Assembly (NCBI GenBank): GCA_027924645.1
Contig: BSBN01001251.1
Coordinates: 868,001-932,000 of the forward strand
Source: Cunninghamia lanceolata
Lineage: Eukaryota; Streptophyta; Pinopsida; Cupressales; Cupressaceae
Reading direction: 5' to 3'
DNA length: 64,000 nucleotides
Shown: in pieces, positions 1 through 11,231 of the stretch
Layout: each line of letters opens with the position of its first letter
Position numbering within the stretch: the stretch's first letter is position 1
Made by a program: the position numbers and the translations under genes
The notes under the pieces: model-generated
Databases searched by the model: none
Told to the model about the DNA's origin: nothing
Seen by the model: only the letters and a program-made list of their open reading frames with translations

Positions 1-358
1 TATCCCTATCTACTATAAAGAAAGAATACATTGTAGCAACATGCAGTTGCACTCAAGTGTTATGGATGAAGTAGAATTTGAAGGACATCAAAGTTGTGTA
101 TGAAGATCCCATTGCAATCTTTTGTGATAACACAAGTGCCATTAACATATCAAAGAATCTAGTGATGCATTCAAGGACAAAGCGCATATCCATCAAGTAT
201 CATTTCCTAAAAGAAAAGAAGACAAAGAATGAAGTCAAGTTGGAGTATGTTTCTACCAAGGATTAGATTGCAAACATTTTTACCAAGCCTTTGCCTAAGG
301 ATACTTTTGAGTATCTCAGAGAAAAGTTAGGGGTCATCACCCCTCCTACTCTAAACTA
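1..358 (+). pseudogene. SIRE-like Ty1/copia RNase H C-terminal end (pol 3' end)
   Basis: This is the tail of a copia polyprotein whose body lies left of the window. The frame reads through the RNase H motifs CDNTSAINISKN and SIKYHFLKEK, then LEYVSTKD, FTKPLPKDTFEYLREKLGV and a terminal stop. RNase H would degrade the RNA strand of the RNA/DNA hybrid during reverse transcription. Two TAG stops interrupt it, one after WMK and one after STKD, where relatives normally carry Gln, so both look like CAG-to-TAG changes. The sequence resembles the SIRE/Maximus branch of copia. It is followed by a SIRE-type 3' untranslated region, a PPT and an LTR. It is a dead copy; the 5' part is outside the window. 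Confidence 0.85.
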
Positions 359-683
359 AGATGCACAATAGTGCATCAGTCCAGATGTGTTCAGAGGTCT
401 GAATTGATGCTTTTTATGGCTACTTCTCAGGGCAAGTAGTCAGAGAGTTTAGAAGAGAGATTAGATCAGAGCCGATGAGTGCAAGTATGTGCCCTTTGCC
501 ATTGATGTCAAAGGGTGAGAGAAGTCATGTGAAAAACTTAGAGTGCAAATGTGTAAGAGAAAGGGGGATAATTTTGGAAAAAGAAAGAGTGCAGGTGTGT
601 AAAGAGAAATGGGGAGAATCTTGTCTTGATGGTTGTTGCAGTTTTTCACATCATATGTTGCCATCAATGACAAAGAGGGAGAT
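359..683 (+). other. 3' untranslated region and polypurine tract of the SIRE-like element
   Basis: There is no gene here. It contains the phrase 'ctttgccattgatgtcaaag' (about 493-512) and ends with the purine-rich CAAAGAGGGAGAT (671-683) directly before TGTTGC. The same arrangement, a 'ttgccattgatgtcaaag' box followed a few hundred bases later by a caaaggggg PPT, precedes the 3' LTRs of NA1 and NA2 (37230-37391 and 61705-61874). This ties those pol-less elements to the SIRE family. Small ORFs here do not look like proteins. Confidence 0.7.
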
Positions 684-3553
684 TGTTGCAAGTATGTGCC
701 TAATCGGTGTTGTCATTGATGTCAACATATCCTTGTTGTCATTGGTGTGAACTGTATCTTATTCTATTACTTGTTTATAAGACTTGTATGTTGAGGATAT
801 TGAGAAAATTAGCCTCTCTAGAAGAAACTATTAAGCTACAAAGAAGTGCAATACAGAGAGTGAGTTGTATGCTGAAGAATAGTCTGGTAAACTGCTCCGC
901 ATTTACTTCTTAAAGATCGTGGTCTACACATTAGAAGTAAGTTAGAGGTATGACTAAGGATACTACATTTCAGGTTTGAAGCCTCTGTATGAAGATCTGA
1001 GTGAGTTGTGTTCACCAAAGTGAAACCAATTTTTTCTGCAAGTTCAGTTGGACAGGAAGAAAGTATTCTGCTCCGCATTCCTCCGCAACAAAGTATTTGG
1101 CTCTATGGTTCTAGAGGGAAGTCTGGGATGATGATAAGTGCCTACAGTTGCAATGGTTCATGGTTTGGTGGTCCACAAGCTATCTTTCTTTTATGACAGT
1201 TGAAGACAGTGAAGTTCATGTGTTCCGGTGAGAAGATTCCTATGGATAAAGTGGTTAAGGTTCGTGCGGTTGTTCCTGATGATTATAGCATACTTGTGGA
1301 TGTCTCCTAATCATGTTCCTATCTAGACTTTGGTCCATGTTAAGAAATTGAGATGGTGTGTGAAGATTGTTCCTAGATAATGTAGCATGTAACCAGTCTT
1401 GGCCGACCTGGATGATCCTAATGATTGTGAAGATCTCTAGAAGATTGTGGAAGCATGTTGTGGCATGGAAGATCATGTTTGAGTTCTAGCTAAGGCATGG
1501 TGTGATCTACATTTCATTTCCTTTGCACATTGTTGTAATAGGTCAGGACCTATTTTGTAAATGTTTGTAATACTGATCTTAGAGATTGTTCCAATGGTTG
1601 ATGATTGTGATGCCGACCTTGATGATCATTCCAAGGTTGATGTAGTGTATAACTTCTTGTAGTCGAGTCATGGAAAACGTGTCCTTGAGCGAAAATGAAA
1701 AGATATTAAGAAAGGGCCAAAAGGAAGAGCAGAGAAGGGGAATTATTGTACTTCAGTTGCAAATATAGAAAGGTGTTGATCGTGGCAGTGAGTTTGGCAG
1801 TAAGCCACCAATAGGGTTTAACAATCCTTAGAGTTTAACAACCCTTATTGTAATCTTACTAGGTTTAGGGTTGAGGCAGTGAGCTTGCTAGACCTAGTTG
1901 TTCTTCATGGAAGCAAGCTAGTAAGTTTAGGCCCGTGGAATGACCAAGCCTAAACATCATTATTTCAAGATTGCAATATATATTGAGAGTTAATCCTCTT
2001 CATGGTTTTTCCCCACCTTGGGGTCTTCCACGTAAATCTTGTCATGCCCACATTTCCCATGCGGTCATGGCATGCAACACATGTGTCATGTCCACATTTG
2101 TCATGTGGTCATGACACAAAATGACAAAAATTTTCCACACATTCCTAATAACCCCCTCGCATGCGTCAGCGTGCTCGGTGGCAATACGCATAAGGTGTAA
2201 ACATGTCAATCAAATGCGGGATAATGCAATCACATGCGCATTCCCCTACGTGATGAAAGCTGACTAAGGGGGTCAATGCGATGCAAGATGCGTCACCTCT
2301 AGGGTTAGGACCAGAAGATCAAAACCCTAAGTTTACCTAAGTGGATGAAAGGAATTCAACACTAGTCAAAATCAAAAGCCTAATTCTAAAGCATAAAGGA
2401 ATTAATAATAACTTAATTAAAAACAACTAGTTTGCGGGAGATGATAAATTTTATCCTTACGCGAGGTTTAATTCTTTAAGGAAAGTTACCCAGGATTCCA
2501 GAAAAATACGGCAGCATAACGCCTCACGGGTGTGAATAGAGTTTATTCTAATTAAATATTTTTTGGTCAAATGTTTACTAGGTTTGCTAAGTTGGATACA
2601 AGACTAATTTATTTAACTAATTAATTCGCACTAGATTAAATAAATTAAAACAACTATCTAAATAAAAATAACTCTAACCCCTTGATTTATACTTCATGCG
2701 ATTAATTAAATGAAACAAAAATAAGAATTACATACGATTTAAATTAATATTAAATCCGAAGGTAGTGATTAATCTTCTTGCTAAAATAATTAATATAATA
2801 AAATTCCCTGGCCCAAATAATAGACTTAAATGGTTTCAATTAATTAAAATTAAAAATTTAATTCATATTCCCTATGATTTGAAAAAACATCTAACAATAA
2901 TTAAAATTTACTAAGAAATTGAATCACTCCCACTATTAAAACTCCCCCCAAATAATAAAAGAATGCAAAAAGGAGTTTAAGTTAAAAGAGGAAAAAAAAA
3001 TCAAATTTAAAATTCTTATTTGCCCTAAAACTCAACTTAATAAAAAAATAATATCATTATGGAAAGTAACTAACCCTAGCCTCCATTTGCCCTATTCTCC
3101 TCTTCTCTCCATCTTTTCTTTCTTACTTCTCTCATTTCTTTCCCTCCCATTTTTTTTGTGTGCAGGATGGAGAAGGGCATTCAAGGTTTCCACTTTGTTT
3201 TTAGAGGTATATGCATAAGATATACTCGTTTATTTATTTTGTTATAATAGATATGAGTAAATGTATTTAAATACATATCTATGTATATCTATCTCTGGTT
3301 TTAAATCTAGAGGATTTTTTTTTTTTTATAAATAACAATGAGAGTATACCCATAATATATATATTAAATGTGTATATTGCAATGTAGCAAAGGTTGTTTG
3401 TAGGTAAAATCAACGGAGGCTGAACAGAGTGGCATATGGAAGCCGCCGCCGCCAAGGGATCTGTCTGCAATGGAAATTGCGTTTGTTTTAATAGGGCAAG
3501 GGTAGTGTGGGGAGGAATGGTGCCAGGGTCTTAGGTTATATGGAAGGTGATAA

Positions 3554-3635
3554 GGGTGTGGGGAGGGGGCCAAGCCCCCACCCACATCCCACTATGGTGG
3601 GGTGTGGGTGGGGGTTCGTCCCCCTCCCCACACCC
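3554..3635. repeat. G/C-rich nested inverted repeat in LTR of G (left copy)
   Basis: The outer arms are perfect: GGGTGTGGGGAGGGGG at 3554-3569 pairs with CCCCCTCCCCACACCC at 3620-3635. An inner pair, CCCCCACCCACATCCCAC against GTGGGGTGTGGGTGGGGG, has a single mismatch around a short loop. The G runs on one strand and C runs on the other could form a hairpin or a quadruplex. The overlapping small ORFs on both strands here arise from this symmetry. Confidence 0.85.
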
Positions 3636-3821
3636 AGATACAAAGCAGCGGCGACAGTGGGGGTTGAAAGCCCCACCACAGTCTAAAAACTTATTTTGTT
3701 TATTAAAATCCCTGAAAGTTATATTTCGTTCGGCAGAACTATGGGGGTTTCCAAATGCCATTAATTTAATATATTTTTTTTATTTACATAGCTTCAGATT
3801 TAATATAAAATATAAAATATA

Positions 3822-3865
3822 ATATATATATATATATATATATACACTCAGAAATTATAGGAATA

Positions 3866-3907
<42 letters not shown>

Positions 3908-4052
3908 TCAGTTTTCATAGTTTAACCAATATGTCCAGCAACTTAAATTAAGGAGAAATTTTTATAATAAGGGATGCAAGCAAGATATATATTTTTTAAG
4001 GAAAGTAAATCTAATGTAAGTATATATATATTTTTTAAGTGAAGGCATATAC

Positions 4053-4099
<47 letters not shown>
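3822..4099. repeat. Three TA-dinucleotide microsatellites in the 3' LTR of G
   Basis: Runs of alternating TA occur at about 3822-3844, 3869-3906 and 4055-4099, separated by AT-rich unique sequence. They differ in length from the equivalent runs of the other LTR, as expected for fast-mutating simple repeats. Confidence 0.9.
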
Positions 4100-4102
<3 letters not shown>

Positions 4103-4802
4103 AAATGAAAACAACAATTGACTATCCTTTCTTTTCTAAGAGAAAATATCATTTTCACAAATCTTTCAAATAAACAAAACATGTTTTTTTTTGTATCTTT
4201 TTGAAGTAAAACATATAAATCTACCATTAAATTTGCACATACATTTTATCTTGCAATATACATTTTTCCCATTCACATAGCTACTAAAAAAAAATCAGCA
4301 AGTTTACTTTTATTTCCAAATGCAATTTAGTTTAAATACAACTCAAAAGGAAAACATTTATTTTACAACTTAAGAGAGAACAATTACTCTCTTTCTTAAT
4401 AACACAAAAACAAATAGGCCAACTTAGCCATGGCTCACAATAGCCAAATGAAAATGAACAAAACCATAAAAATGACTCTTTTTTTTCCACACTCCATAGC
4501 TCCAAATTAACCTGCAATAACACATAAAAGGGGGGAAAAGCCACAAAACTGCTCTCCTCCCTACCGTAGACTCACTCATGAGTCACCCCCGAGCTTGGAG
4601 GTCATCCTCACACAAGGAACACACACCACTTCACAACAAGACACACAAACACAAAAGCAAGAAACTCCCATGGCTTATACAAACAAAACTCACCAAAATG
4701 AGTTTAATGGGGTAGGGGAGTGGACATCACTCAACTCAAGAGTGTCACTCCAATAACTCCCAAAACCAACTTTCTCATGGCCTCAAACCATCACTTAAAA
4801 AC

Positions 4803-5179
4803 CAAGACGTAGGAAGACCAACAATGAAATCCATGGAAATGGTGTTCCATTTCCACTCAGGTATCTCGTGAGGGTATAAAAGACTCGCTGGATGCTGATG
4901 CTCAGCCTTGACCCTCTAGCACTTAAGGTAACGAGTAACATATTCTACAATATCTTGTCTCATACCCGCCCAATGGTACAACTGTCACAAGTCGGCATGC
5001 ATCTTCTTCACCCCTGGGTGTGCTGCATAAGGTGCTTTGTGAGCCTCTGAAAGAACTACTGCACGTAGATCGCTGACATAGGGTACATAGATGCATTATC
5101 GATGTCTAAGTAACCCATCTACCTCAAGAGAATATCCTACAAATTTTCCCACAAGGGTCCTCTATGACTAAATCTCCTA
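4803..5179 (-). pseudogene. Ty3/gypsy integrase N-terminal fragment truncated by deletion, element G
   Basis: On the minus strand the zinc-binding region is readable (HKAPYAAHPGVKKMHADL, YHWAGMRQDIVEYVTRYLKC). The first of the two expected cysteines is replaced, since 'RYLKC' stands where relatives have 'CLxC'. The frame then enters the catalytic core with [18 protein letters not shown] and stops abruptly at about 4803, where LTR sequence begins. Most of the DDE core, the C-terminal domain and the PPT are missing. Several stops are present. Confidence 0.8.
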
Positions 5180-5827
5180 CTACACCTCAAGAAACCACTC
5201 ATCCTCAGGCAGATGCCGAATGATGCACTCTATCAAGTCCACACTCAAGGTCAAGGTCAGGATCTCGTGGTGCCTCCGACTCAATGCGTTAGCGACCATG
5301 TTCTCCTTCCCTTTGATGTAGTGGACATCAAAGTCATACTTGTAAAGAAACTCCATCCAATGCCACTGGCAGGCGTTCAAATTTGACTGTCTGAAAATAT
5401 ACTGCAAATTGTAATGATCTGAATGAAGCTCAAAGTGATGACCCAAAAGAAAGTGTCTCCAACAAACAAGAGCATGTACCACTGTTGCAAGCTCTAAATC
5501 ATGAGTAGGGTAGTTTAGCTCATGTGTCTTGAGCTTACGCGACTCGTATGCGATCGCTCTACCACCCTGCATAAGCACGGCTCCCAAACCCTCAAGTGAT
5601 GCATCTGTACAAACCACAAAATCCTCTGCAGGATCAGGAACCGCTAAGATGGGAGCACTAATAAGATACTCCTTGAGGACCCCAAAGGCCCTCTCACACT
5701 GCTCGGTCCAAGTGTTACTCTTCCCTTTCCGCTGAAGGGAAGTGATGGGGTGCACTATCCTAGAGAATCCCTCTACGAATCTATGATAGTAACTGGCTAA
5801 TCCCATGAAACTCTTGACCTCTATCAC
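5180..5827 (-). pseudogene. Ty3/gypsy RT C-terminus and RNase H, element G
   Basis: A 215-residue open stretch, the longest intact piece of this pol. It starts in the RT connection (VKSFMGLASYYHRFVEGFS, ITSLQRKGK). RNase H follows: VVCTDASLEGLGAVLMQGG, AIAYESRKLKTHELNY, DLELATVVHAL and FELHSDHYNLQYIF, then the linker GKENMVANALSRRH. The DAS and HSDH aspartates expected in RNase H are present. It joins the RT upstream through a stop at about 5828-5842 and the integrase zinc domain downstream. It is a typical chromovirus-like layout. Confidence 0.85.
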
Positions 5828-6668
5828 ACTGGTGGGTGCTAGCTAATCCTTGATAGCCCTGATCTTTGATGGATCTACGGAGATACCATTGCTAGATAAG
5901 ATATGTCCTAAATACTGCACCTCGGTCCTTAAAAAGGCACACTTCGCCAAGTTGCCATAAAGTTGCTGCTCTCTCAAGTACTGCAAAACTTGATGCAAGT
6001 GATCCTCATGCTCCTCCTCAGTCTGCGAGTAGATCAAAATATCAAAAAGGAAAATGATCACGAACTGATCCAAGTATGGAACACCCCGTTCATGAGACTC
6101 ATGAACATTGTAGGGGCATTCATTAAGTCGAAGGGTACCACAGTGAACTCATAGTGGCCATATCGAGTCTAGAAAGCAATCTTATGGATATCTGCTTCTG
6201 TGATGTGCAACTAGTGGTAACTAGACTTTAGGTCTATCTTAGAGAACACTCTGGCTCCCTGTATCTGATAAAAAAGGTCATCAATCCTAGGCAGAGGATA
6301 ACGGTTCTTCACCATCACCTTATTAAGCTTCCTATAGTCCATGCACAACAAAGTGACCCATCCTTTTTCTTCACGAAGATAATCGGTACGTCCCATGGTG
6401 AAATGCTAGGTCAAATGTGCCCCTTCTCAAGAAACTCCTCTAACTACAACTTAAGCTCCGTGAGCTCATGTGTGGTCATCCTATAGGGTGCACAAGACAC
6501 TAGCTCTGCACCTGGCACTAGATCAATGTGGAAGTCTACCTCTCTGTGTGGAGGCATACTTGGTAACTCTAGTGGAAAGACATTTGCAAAATCCCTCAAG
6601 ATAGGATGGTCATCCAATGATGCCTCTGGCTCATCCTCTGATCTGTCACTAACCGTGATGGCAAACAA
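5828..6668 (-). pseudogene. Ty3/gypsy reverse transcriptase, N-terminal and palm parts, element G
   Basis: In order on the minus strand: the pre-RT linker (FANVFPLELPSMPPHREVDF), the fingers/palm motif [20 protein letters not shown], then [11 protein letters not shown], and the catalytic-loop region [14 protein letters not shown]. Functional relatives have FIDD or YVDD in this loop; here it reads FLFD, so the first catalytic aspartate is gone. Later motifs YLGHILSSNGISVDP and SKIRAIKD are well preserved. Several stops and at least one frame change break the domain. It would have copied element RNA to DNA; this copy is dead. Confidence 0.85.
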
Positions 6669-6790
6669 CTAACATCCCTTCCACATGCAGCACTTAAGCT
6701 GCTAAGCGGATATCATAAAACTGTCATGGGCTTCTGAATGCCCACTACCTCGACTGACATGCCATGATCATCTAAATAAATAATCACCTT

Positions 6791-7087
6791 TCAACAATAA
6801 TCTAGCTTGGCTCTATGAGATGCAAGCCAATCCATACCTAAAACTACACCATAGGATTCCAAAGGCATAACCCTGAGGTCGCATAATGTAGTGAAGGCCC
6901 CCAAAGAGATCTCACAATCCTGAATCAAAGCATCTACTGACATCCTGGCCCCAGTGGACAACTCAACCTCCCACCTAACGTCTTGCCTAGAGGCCACCAG
7001 CCTACAATGCTCCACTAATGATGTAGAAATGAATGAGTTAGTAGTGCCAGAGTCAAATAAAATAGAAATGGGAACATCCCCAATCAT
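6791..7087 (-). pseudogene. Ty3/gypsy aspartic protease domain, element G
   Basis: This 98-residue open segment has the retropepsin active-site motif LFDSGTTNSFIS near its start, so the DSG triad is intact. It continues to VVLGMDWLASHRAKLDY, a typical hydrophobic-Gly motif before the RT. The protease would cleave the Gag-Pol polyprotein inside the particle. The frame is separated by stops from gag upstream and from RT downstream (6668). Apart from this it is a standard chromovirus-like gypsy protease. Confidence 0.8.
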
Positions 7088-7089
7088 AC

Positions 7090-8624
7090 CTACTTTCTCA
7101 ATAACTAAGGCCTAGAAGTCAGCTTGGCGGTTGTCAACCGCTGCAAACATACGGTGGGACTTGTCCACATCTCCTACAGTTTGCTCTGACCCTCCTGAAC
7201 GAAGTTGTCCCCCTACCATAAAGCCCTATGGGCACTCTCTGGCCAAATGTCCTACCCTACCACATACGTAGCATGGGACACTAGCCTGTATCTATCCAGT
7301 CTAAGTCCTACTACTCTGCTGTTGTCTAGTACGTCTAGTGGACCCCTGTAAGACTGATGTGATCTTGTAGGTCCCGCAGGTGGCCCCTGTTGTCTCTGAT
7401 CCCTATGCAGGCCTTGCTACTGCTAACCACAATTATTTCTTCCCTGTGCCCTCTGTTGGGGTCTAGACCTTTGTTGATACTGCTACTGCTGTTGTGGAGG
7501 CCTAGGGGTAAAGATGGATAACTAAATCCTCCTCTCTGTGGTGGTGGTGGTGGTCTACGAAAATTCTGTTGCTACTACTAGCTGCGATCCTGAAATTGAG
7601 GGCATGAACTCTGTCCTCGTCCCTGGATCTCCTCTGTTATATATGCCTTCTCGACAGCCTCACTCAAGGTCTAGGGGCCTGCCATGTGCACAAGCCCTGA
7701 TATCCCTTGATTCAAATCTCTGATAAACTTGTGAACCAGAAGCTTTTCATCATGGAGATACTCTGCATAACGTTACAGTTCTGTGAACCTACCCTCATAC
7801 TGTGCAACCATAAGTCCTCTCTGCTATAAATCATGGAACTCATTGATACGACACTGCCTGTAATGGTCTAATAGATATCGCACATTAAAGCGCTCAATGA
7901 ATGTGTCCCATGAAAGTCTATCCAAAGATAAGTGGCGCTTGCAATCCTCAGTGCACCACCAAGTCACTGCTGCATCTCTCAATAGGTGAACTACCACGCA
8001 TGCCTTCATGTTGCCCTCGTAAGGATGCAACGTAAAGCACCTGTCCAAACTAATAAGCCATGCCTCTACCTCAGCTCCCTTTGTGGTCTCAATGAAGGTA
8101 GGTGGATTCAGCCTCAGCAAATCCTTGATGGGGTCCTCACGGTCTTTGTGTCCTCGGATAGGCTCATCCACACCATAACCATAAGGCCCATGAAAAACTT
8201 GCTCTACTCTCACTGTCTCCTCTTGCCTAGGATGATGCAGAGGGCACTTGCTATGAGCTTTGTAAGCTGAACCAACCTCCTCCGCTGTCGTAATAGGTAT
8301 CTCAACATAAGGATCCACATGTGGTGCCACTCACGGCTCGACGCGGGGCTCTACACATGGCTCCACACGTGACTTAGTACATGGCTCCTCTTGTGAATCA
8401 ATGTGGGGCTCGACACGCGGCTCGACACGTGGCTCAACTGTGGCTAGTGGTAATCTATCTAGTACTGCCTGTAAGGCCTGTAAGATCTGTGGTCCTATAT
8501 TAGGTGTGGGTGGTGCCTATGGTGCTTGCGGTGTCAGTGTTTCTTGATCCTCAACTGATGAGTCACTATGCACCTCTATGAATGTAGTGTGGCGTGAATG
8601 CACTCATCTCATTCTAGGTGGCAT
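7090..8624 (-). pseudogene. Ty3/gypsy gag (capsid plus CCHC knuckle), element G
   Basis: The likely start is the ATG at 8624 (MPPRMR), about 80 bases inside the PBS. An N-terminal region of short Val-Glu-Pro repeats (about 8330-8450) is followed by a retrotransposon gag capsid core at about 7824-8250: LLRLNPPTF, WLISLDRCF, VVHLLRDAAVTWW and WDTFIERFNVRYL. A well-formed zinc knuckle, CYVCGRVGHLAREC, lies at about 7223-7265. Gag packages the element RNA into cytoplasmic particles. Stops occur throughout, for example after MRMR and after NEFHDL, so no full protein can be made. Confidence 0.8.
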
Positions 8625-8701
8625 CCTACAAGAACAAGGTAGTCACGAATTAATCGAAATTGCAGAATAAGTAACGTGCCAAAACAAGCCCAGTGTTTAA
8701 A

Positions 8702-8720
8702 CTTGGGCTCTGATACCAAA
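8702..8720 (-). other. tRNA primer-binding site of element G
   Basis: On the minus strand the LTR end GGGCATGACA is followed by TTTGGTATCAGAGCCCAAG. The TGGTATCAGAGC core is the usual primer-binding site of plant LTR elements that complements the 3' end of initiator tRNA-Met. It fixes the element's orientation as leftward. Confidence 0.85.
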
Positions 8721-10234
8721 TGTCATGCCCACATTTCCCATGCAGTCATGACACGCAACACACATGTCATGTCCACATTTGTCATGTGGTCATGACATAA
8801 AATAACAAAAAAATTCTACGCATCCCTAGAAACCCCCTCGCACGCGTCAATGTGCTCGGTGGCAATACGCATAAGGCGTAAACATGTCAATCAAATGTGG
8901 GTAATGCGATCACATGTGCATTCCCCTACATGATGAAAGCTGACTAAGGGGGTCAATGCGATGTGAGATGCGTTGCCTCTAGGCTTAGGACCGAAAGATC
9001 AAAACCCTAAGTTTACCTAAGTGGATGAAAAGAATTCGACACGAGTCGAAATCAAAAGCCTAATTCTAAAGCATAAAGGAATTAATAATAACTTAATTAA
9101 AACCAACAAATTTGTAGGAGATGATAAATTTTATCCTTACGCGAGGTTTAATTCTCTAAGGAAAGTTACCCAGAATTTTGGAAAAATTCGTCAGCCTAAC
9201 ACCTCACGGGCATGAATAGAGTTTATTCTAATTAAATAATTTTTGGTCAAATGTTTACTAGGTTTGCTAAGTTGGATACACGACCAATTTATTTAACTAA
9301 TTAATTTGCACTAGATTAAATAAATTAAAACAACTATCTAAATAAAAATAACTCTAACCCCTTGATTTATACTTCATGCGATTAATTAAATGAAACAAAA
9401 ATAAGAATTACATACAATTTAAATTAATATTAAATCCAAAGGGAGTGATTAATCTTCTCACCAAAATAATTAATATAATAAAATTCCCTAGCCCAAATAA
9501 TAGACTTAAATGGTTTCAATTAATTAAACTTAAAAATTTAATTCATATTCCCTACAATTTGAAAAAAACATCTAACAATAATTAAAATTTACTAAGAAAT
9601 TGAATCACTCCCACTATTAAAACTCCCCCCAAATAATAAAAGAATGCAAAAGGAGTTTAAGTTAAAAGAGGAAAAAAAAATCAAATTTAAAATTCTTATT
9701 TGCCCTAAAACTCAACTTAATAAAAAAATAATATCATTATGGAAAGTAACTAACCCTAGCCTCTATTTGCCCTATTCTCCTCTTCTCTCCATCTTTTCTT
9801 TCTTACTTCTCTCATTTCTTTCCCTCCCATTTTTTTTTTTGTGTGCAGTTTGGAGAAGGGCATTCAAGGTTTCCTCTTTGTTTTCAAAGGTATATGCATA
9901 AGATATAGCCATTTATTTATTTGGTTATAAATAGATATGAGTAAATGTATTTAAATACATATCTATGTATATCTATCTCTAGTTTTAAATCCAGAGGATT
10001 TTTTTTATAAATAATAATGAGAGTATACCCAGAAAATATATATATTAAATGTGTATATTGCAACGTAGCAAAGGTTGTTTGCAGGTAAAATTGGCAGAGG
10101 GCAAACACAGTGGCATATGGAAGCGGCCACCACCGAGCGATCTATCCGCAGTGGAAACTACATTTGTTTTAATAGGGTGAGGGTAGCGTGGGGAGGAATG
10201 GCATCGGGGTCTTAGGTTATATGGAGCGCAACGG

Positions 10235-10316
10235 GGGTGTGGGGAGGGGGCTGAGTCCCCGCCCACATCCCACTACGATGGGGTGCGGGTGGGGGTTCAG
10301 CCCCCTCCCCACACCC
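10235..10316. repeat. G/C-rich nested inverted repeat in LTR of G (right copy)
   Basis: This is the counterpart of the 3554-3635 structure. The outer 16-base arms (10235-10250 and 10301-10316) are again perfect complements, although bases in the surrounding and inner region have changed between the two LTRs. The inner arms are less well matched than in the left copy. Confidence 0.85.
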
Positions 10317-11128
10317 AGATACAAAGCAACGGCGGCAGTGGGGGTTGAAACCCCCACCACAGTCTAAAAACTTATTTTCTTTATTAAAACCCCTGAAAGC
10401 TGTATTTCGTTCAACAGAACTATGAGGGTTTCCAGATGCCATTAATTTAATATATATTTTTTTATTTACACAGCTTCAGATTTAATATATATATATTTAT
10501 TAATATACTCAGTTTTCATAGTTTAACCAATATGTCCAACAACTTAAATTAAGCAGAAATTTTTATAATAAGGGATGCAAGCAAGATATATATATTTTTA
10601 ATATATATATATATATATATATAGCAAAGAAACTGAGGAAAGAGCAATTATGGCCATGGCCATTTAAGAAAGAAATGCCACTAAGGTAAAGTCAAAATGC
10701 CATTTTAAGATTCAGATACATACACACCAAGTTCGGCCTATCATTTTGATTGGAGAATGGTGAAATTTTTGACCAACAGAGCCATTGGATGCAAGGAAAA
10801 CAAGAGTGTCATCAAACCCCAAGTCAGTGGCCACAAAATTGCAGAGTAAGCTCAACAACAAACATCAAATGTAATGACTAACTTTTAGGGTTCGTGTTGT
10901 TGTTTTGATCGATGTTCTTTTTTCATGTTTTGACTTTGCACAAAAACATAAGTATTTTATCCAAATAGCCATCATGGTCAAAACTTTGCATATATATATA
11001 TTCTCATTTTTATAACAAATAACCCAATGCAATTTTCATAGAAAAGAGAGCATATATATATATATATATATATAAGGAAAGGAAATCTAATGTAGGTATA
11101 TATTTTTTTTTGAAGTGAAGGCATTTAC

Positions 11129-11231
<103 letters not shown>

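Larger units (their letters stand above)
2040..4803 (-). repeat. Truncated 3' LTR of element G
   Basis: This stretch is homologous to 8721-11931 of the 5' LTR, starting with TGTCATGCCCACATTTCCC in both. Similarity stops at about 4803, where the right LTR continues as 'ccaaatttctc' and this copy passes directly into integrase sequence on the minus strand. It lacks a block of about 470 bp that is present in the 5' LTR at about 10600-11074. It carries long TA runs and a strong G/C-rich inverted repeat. No coding potential is credible here. Confidence 0.85.

Noticed and set aside
3547..3822. A 91-codon Gly/Pro-rich frame, and overlapping minus-strand frames in both LTR copies of G
   Set aside because: They arise from the G/C-rich palindrome, which stays open in several frames; there is no known motif and they overlap one another on both strands.
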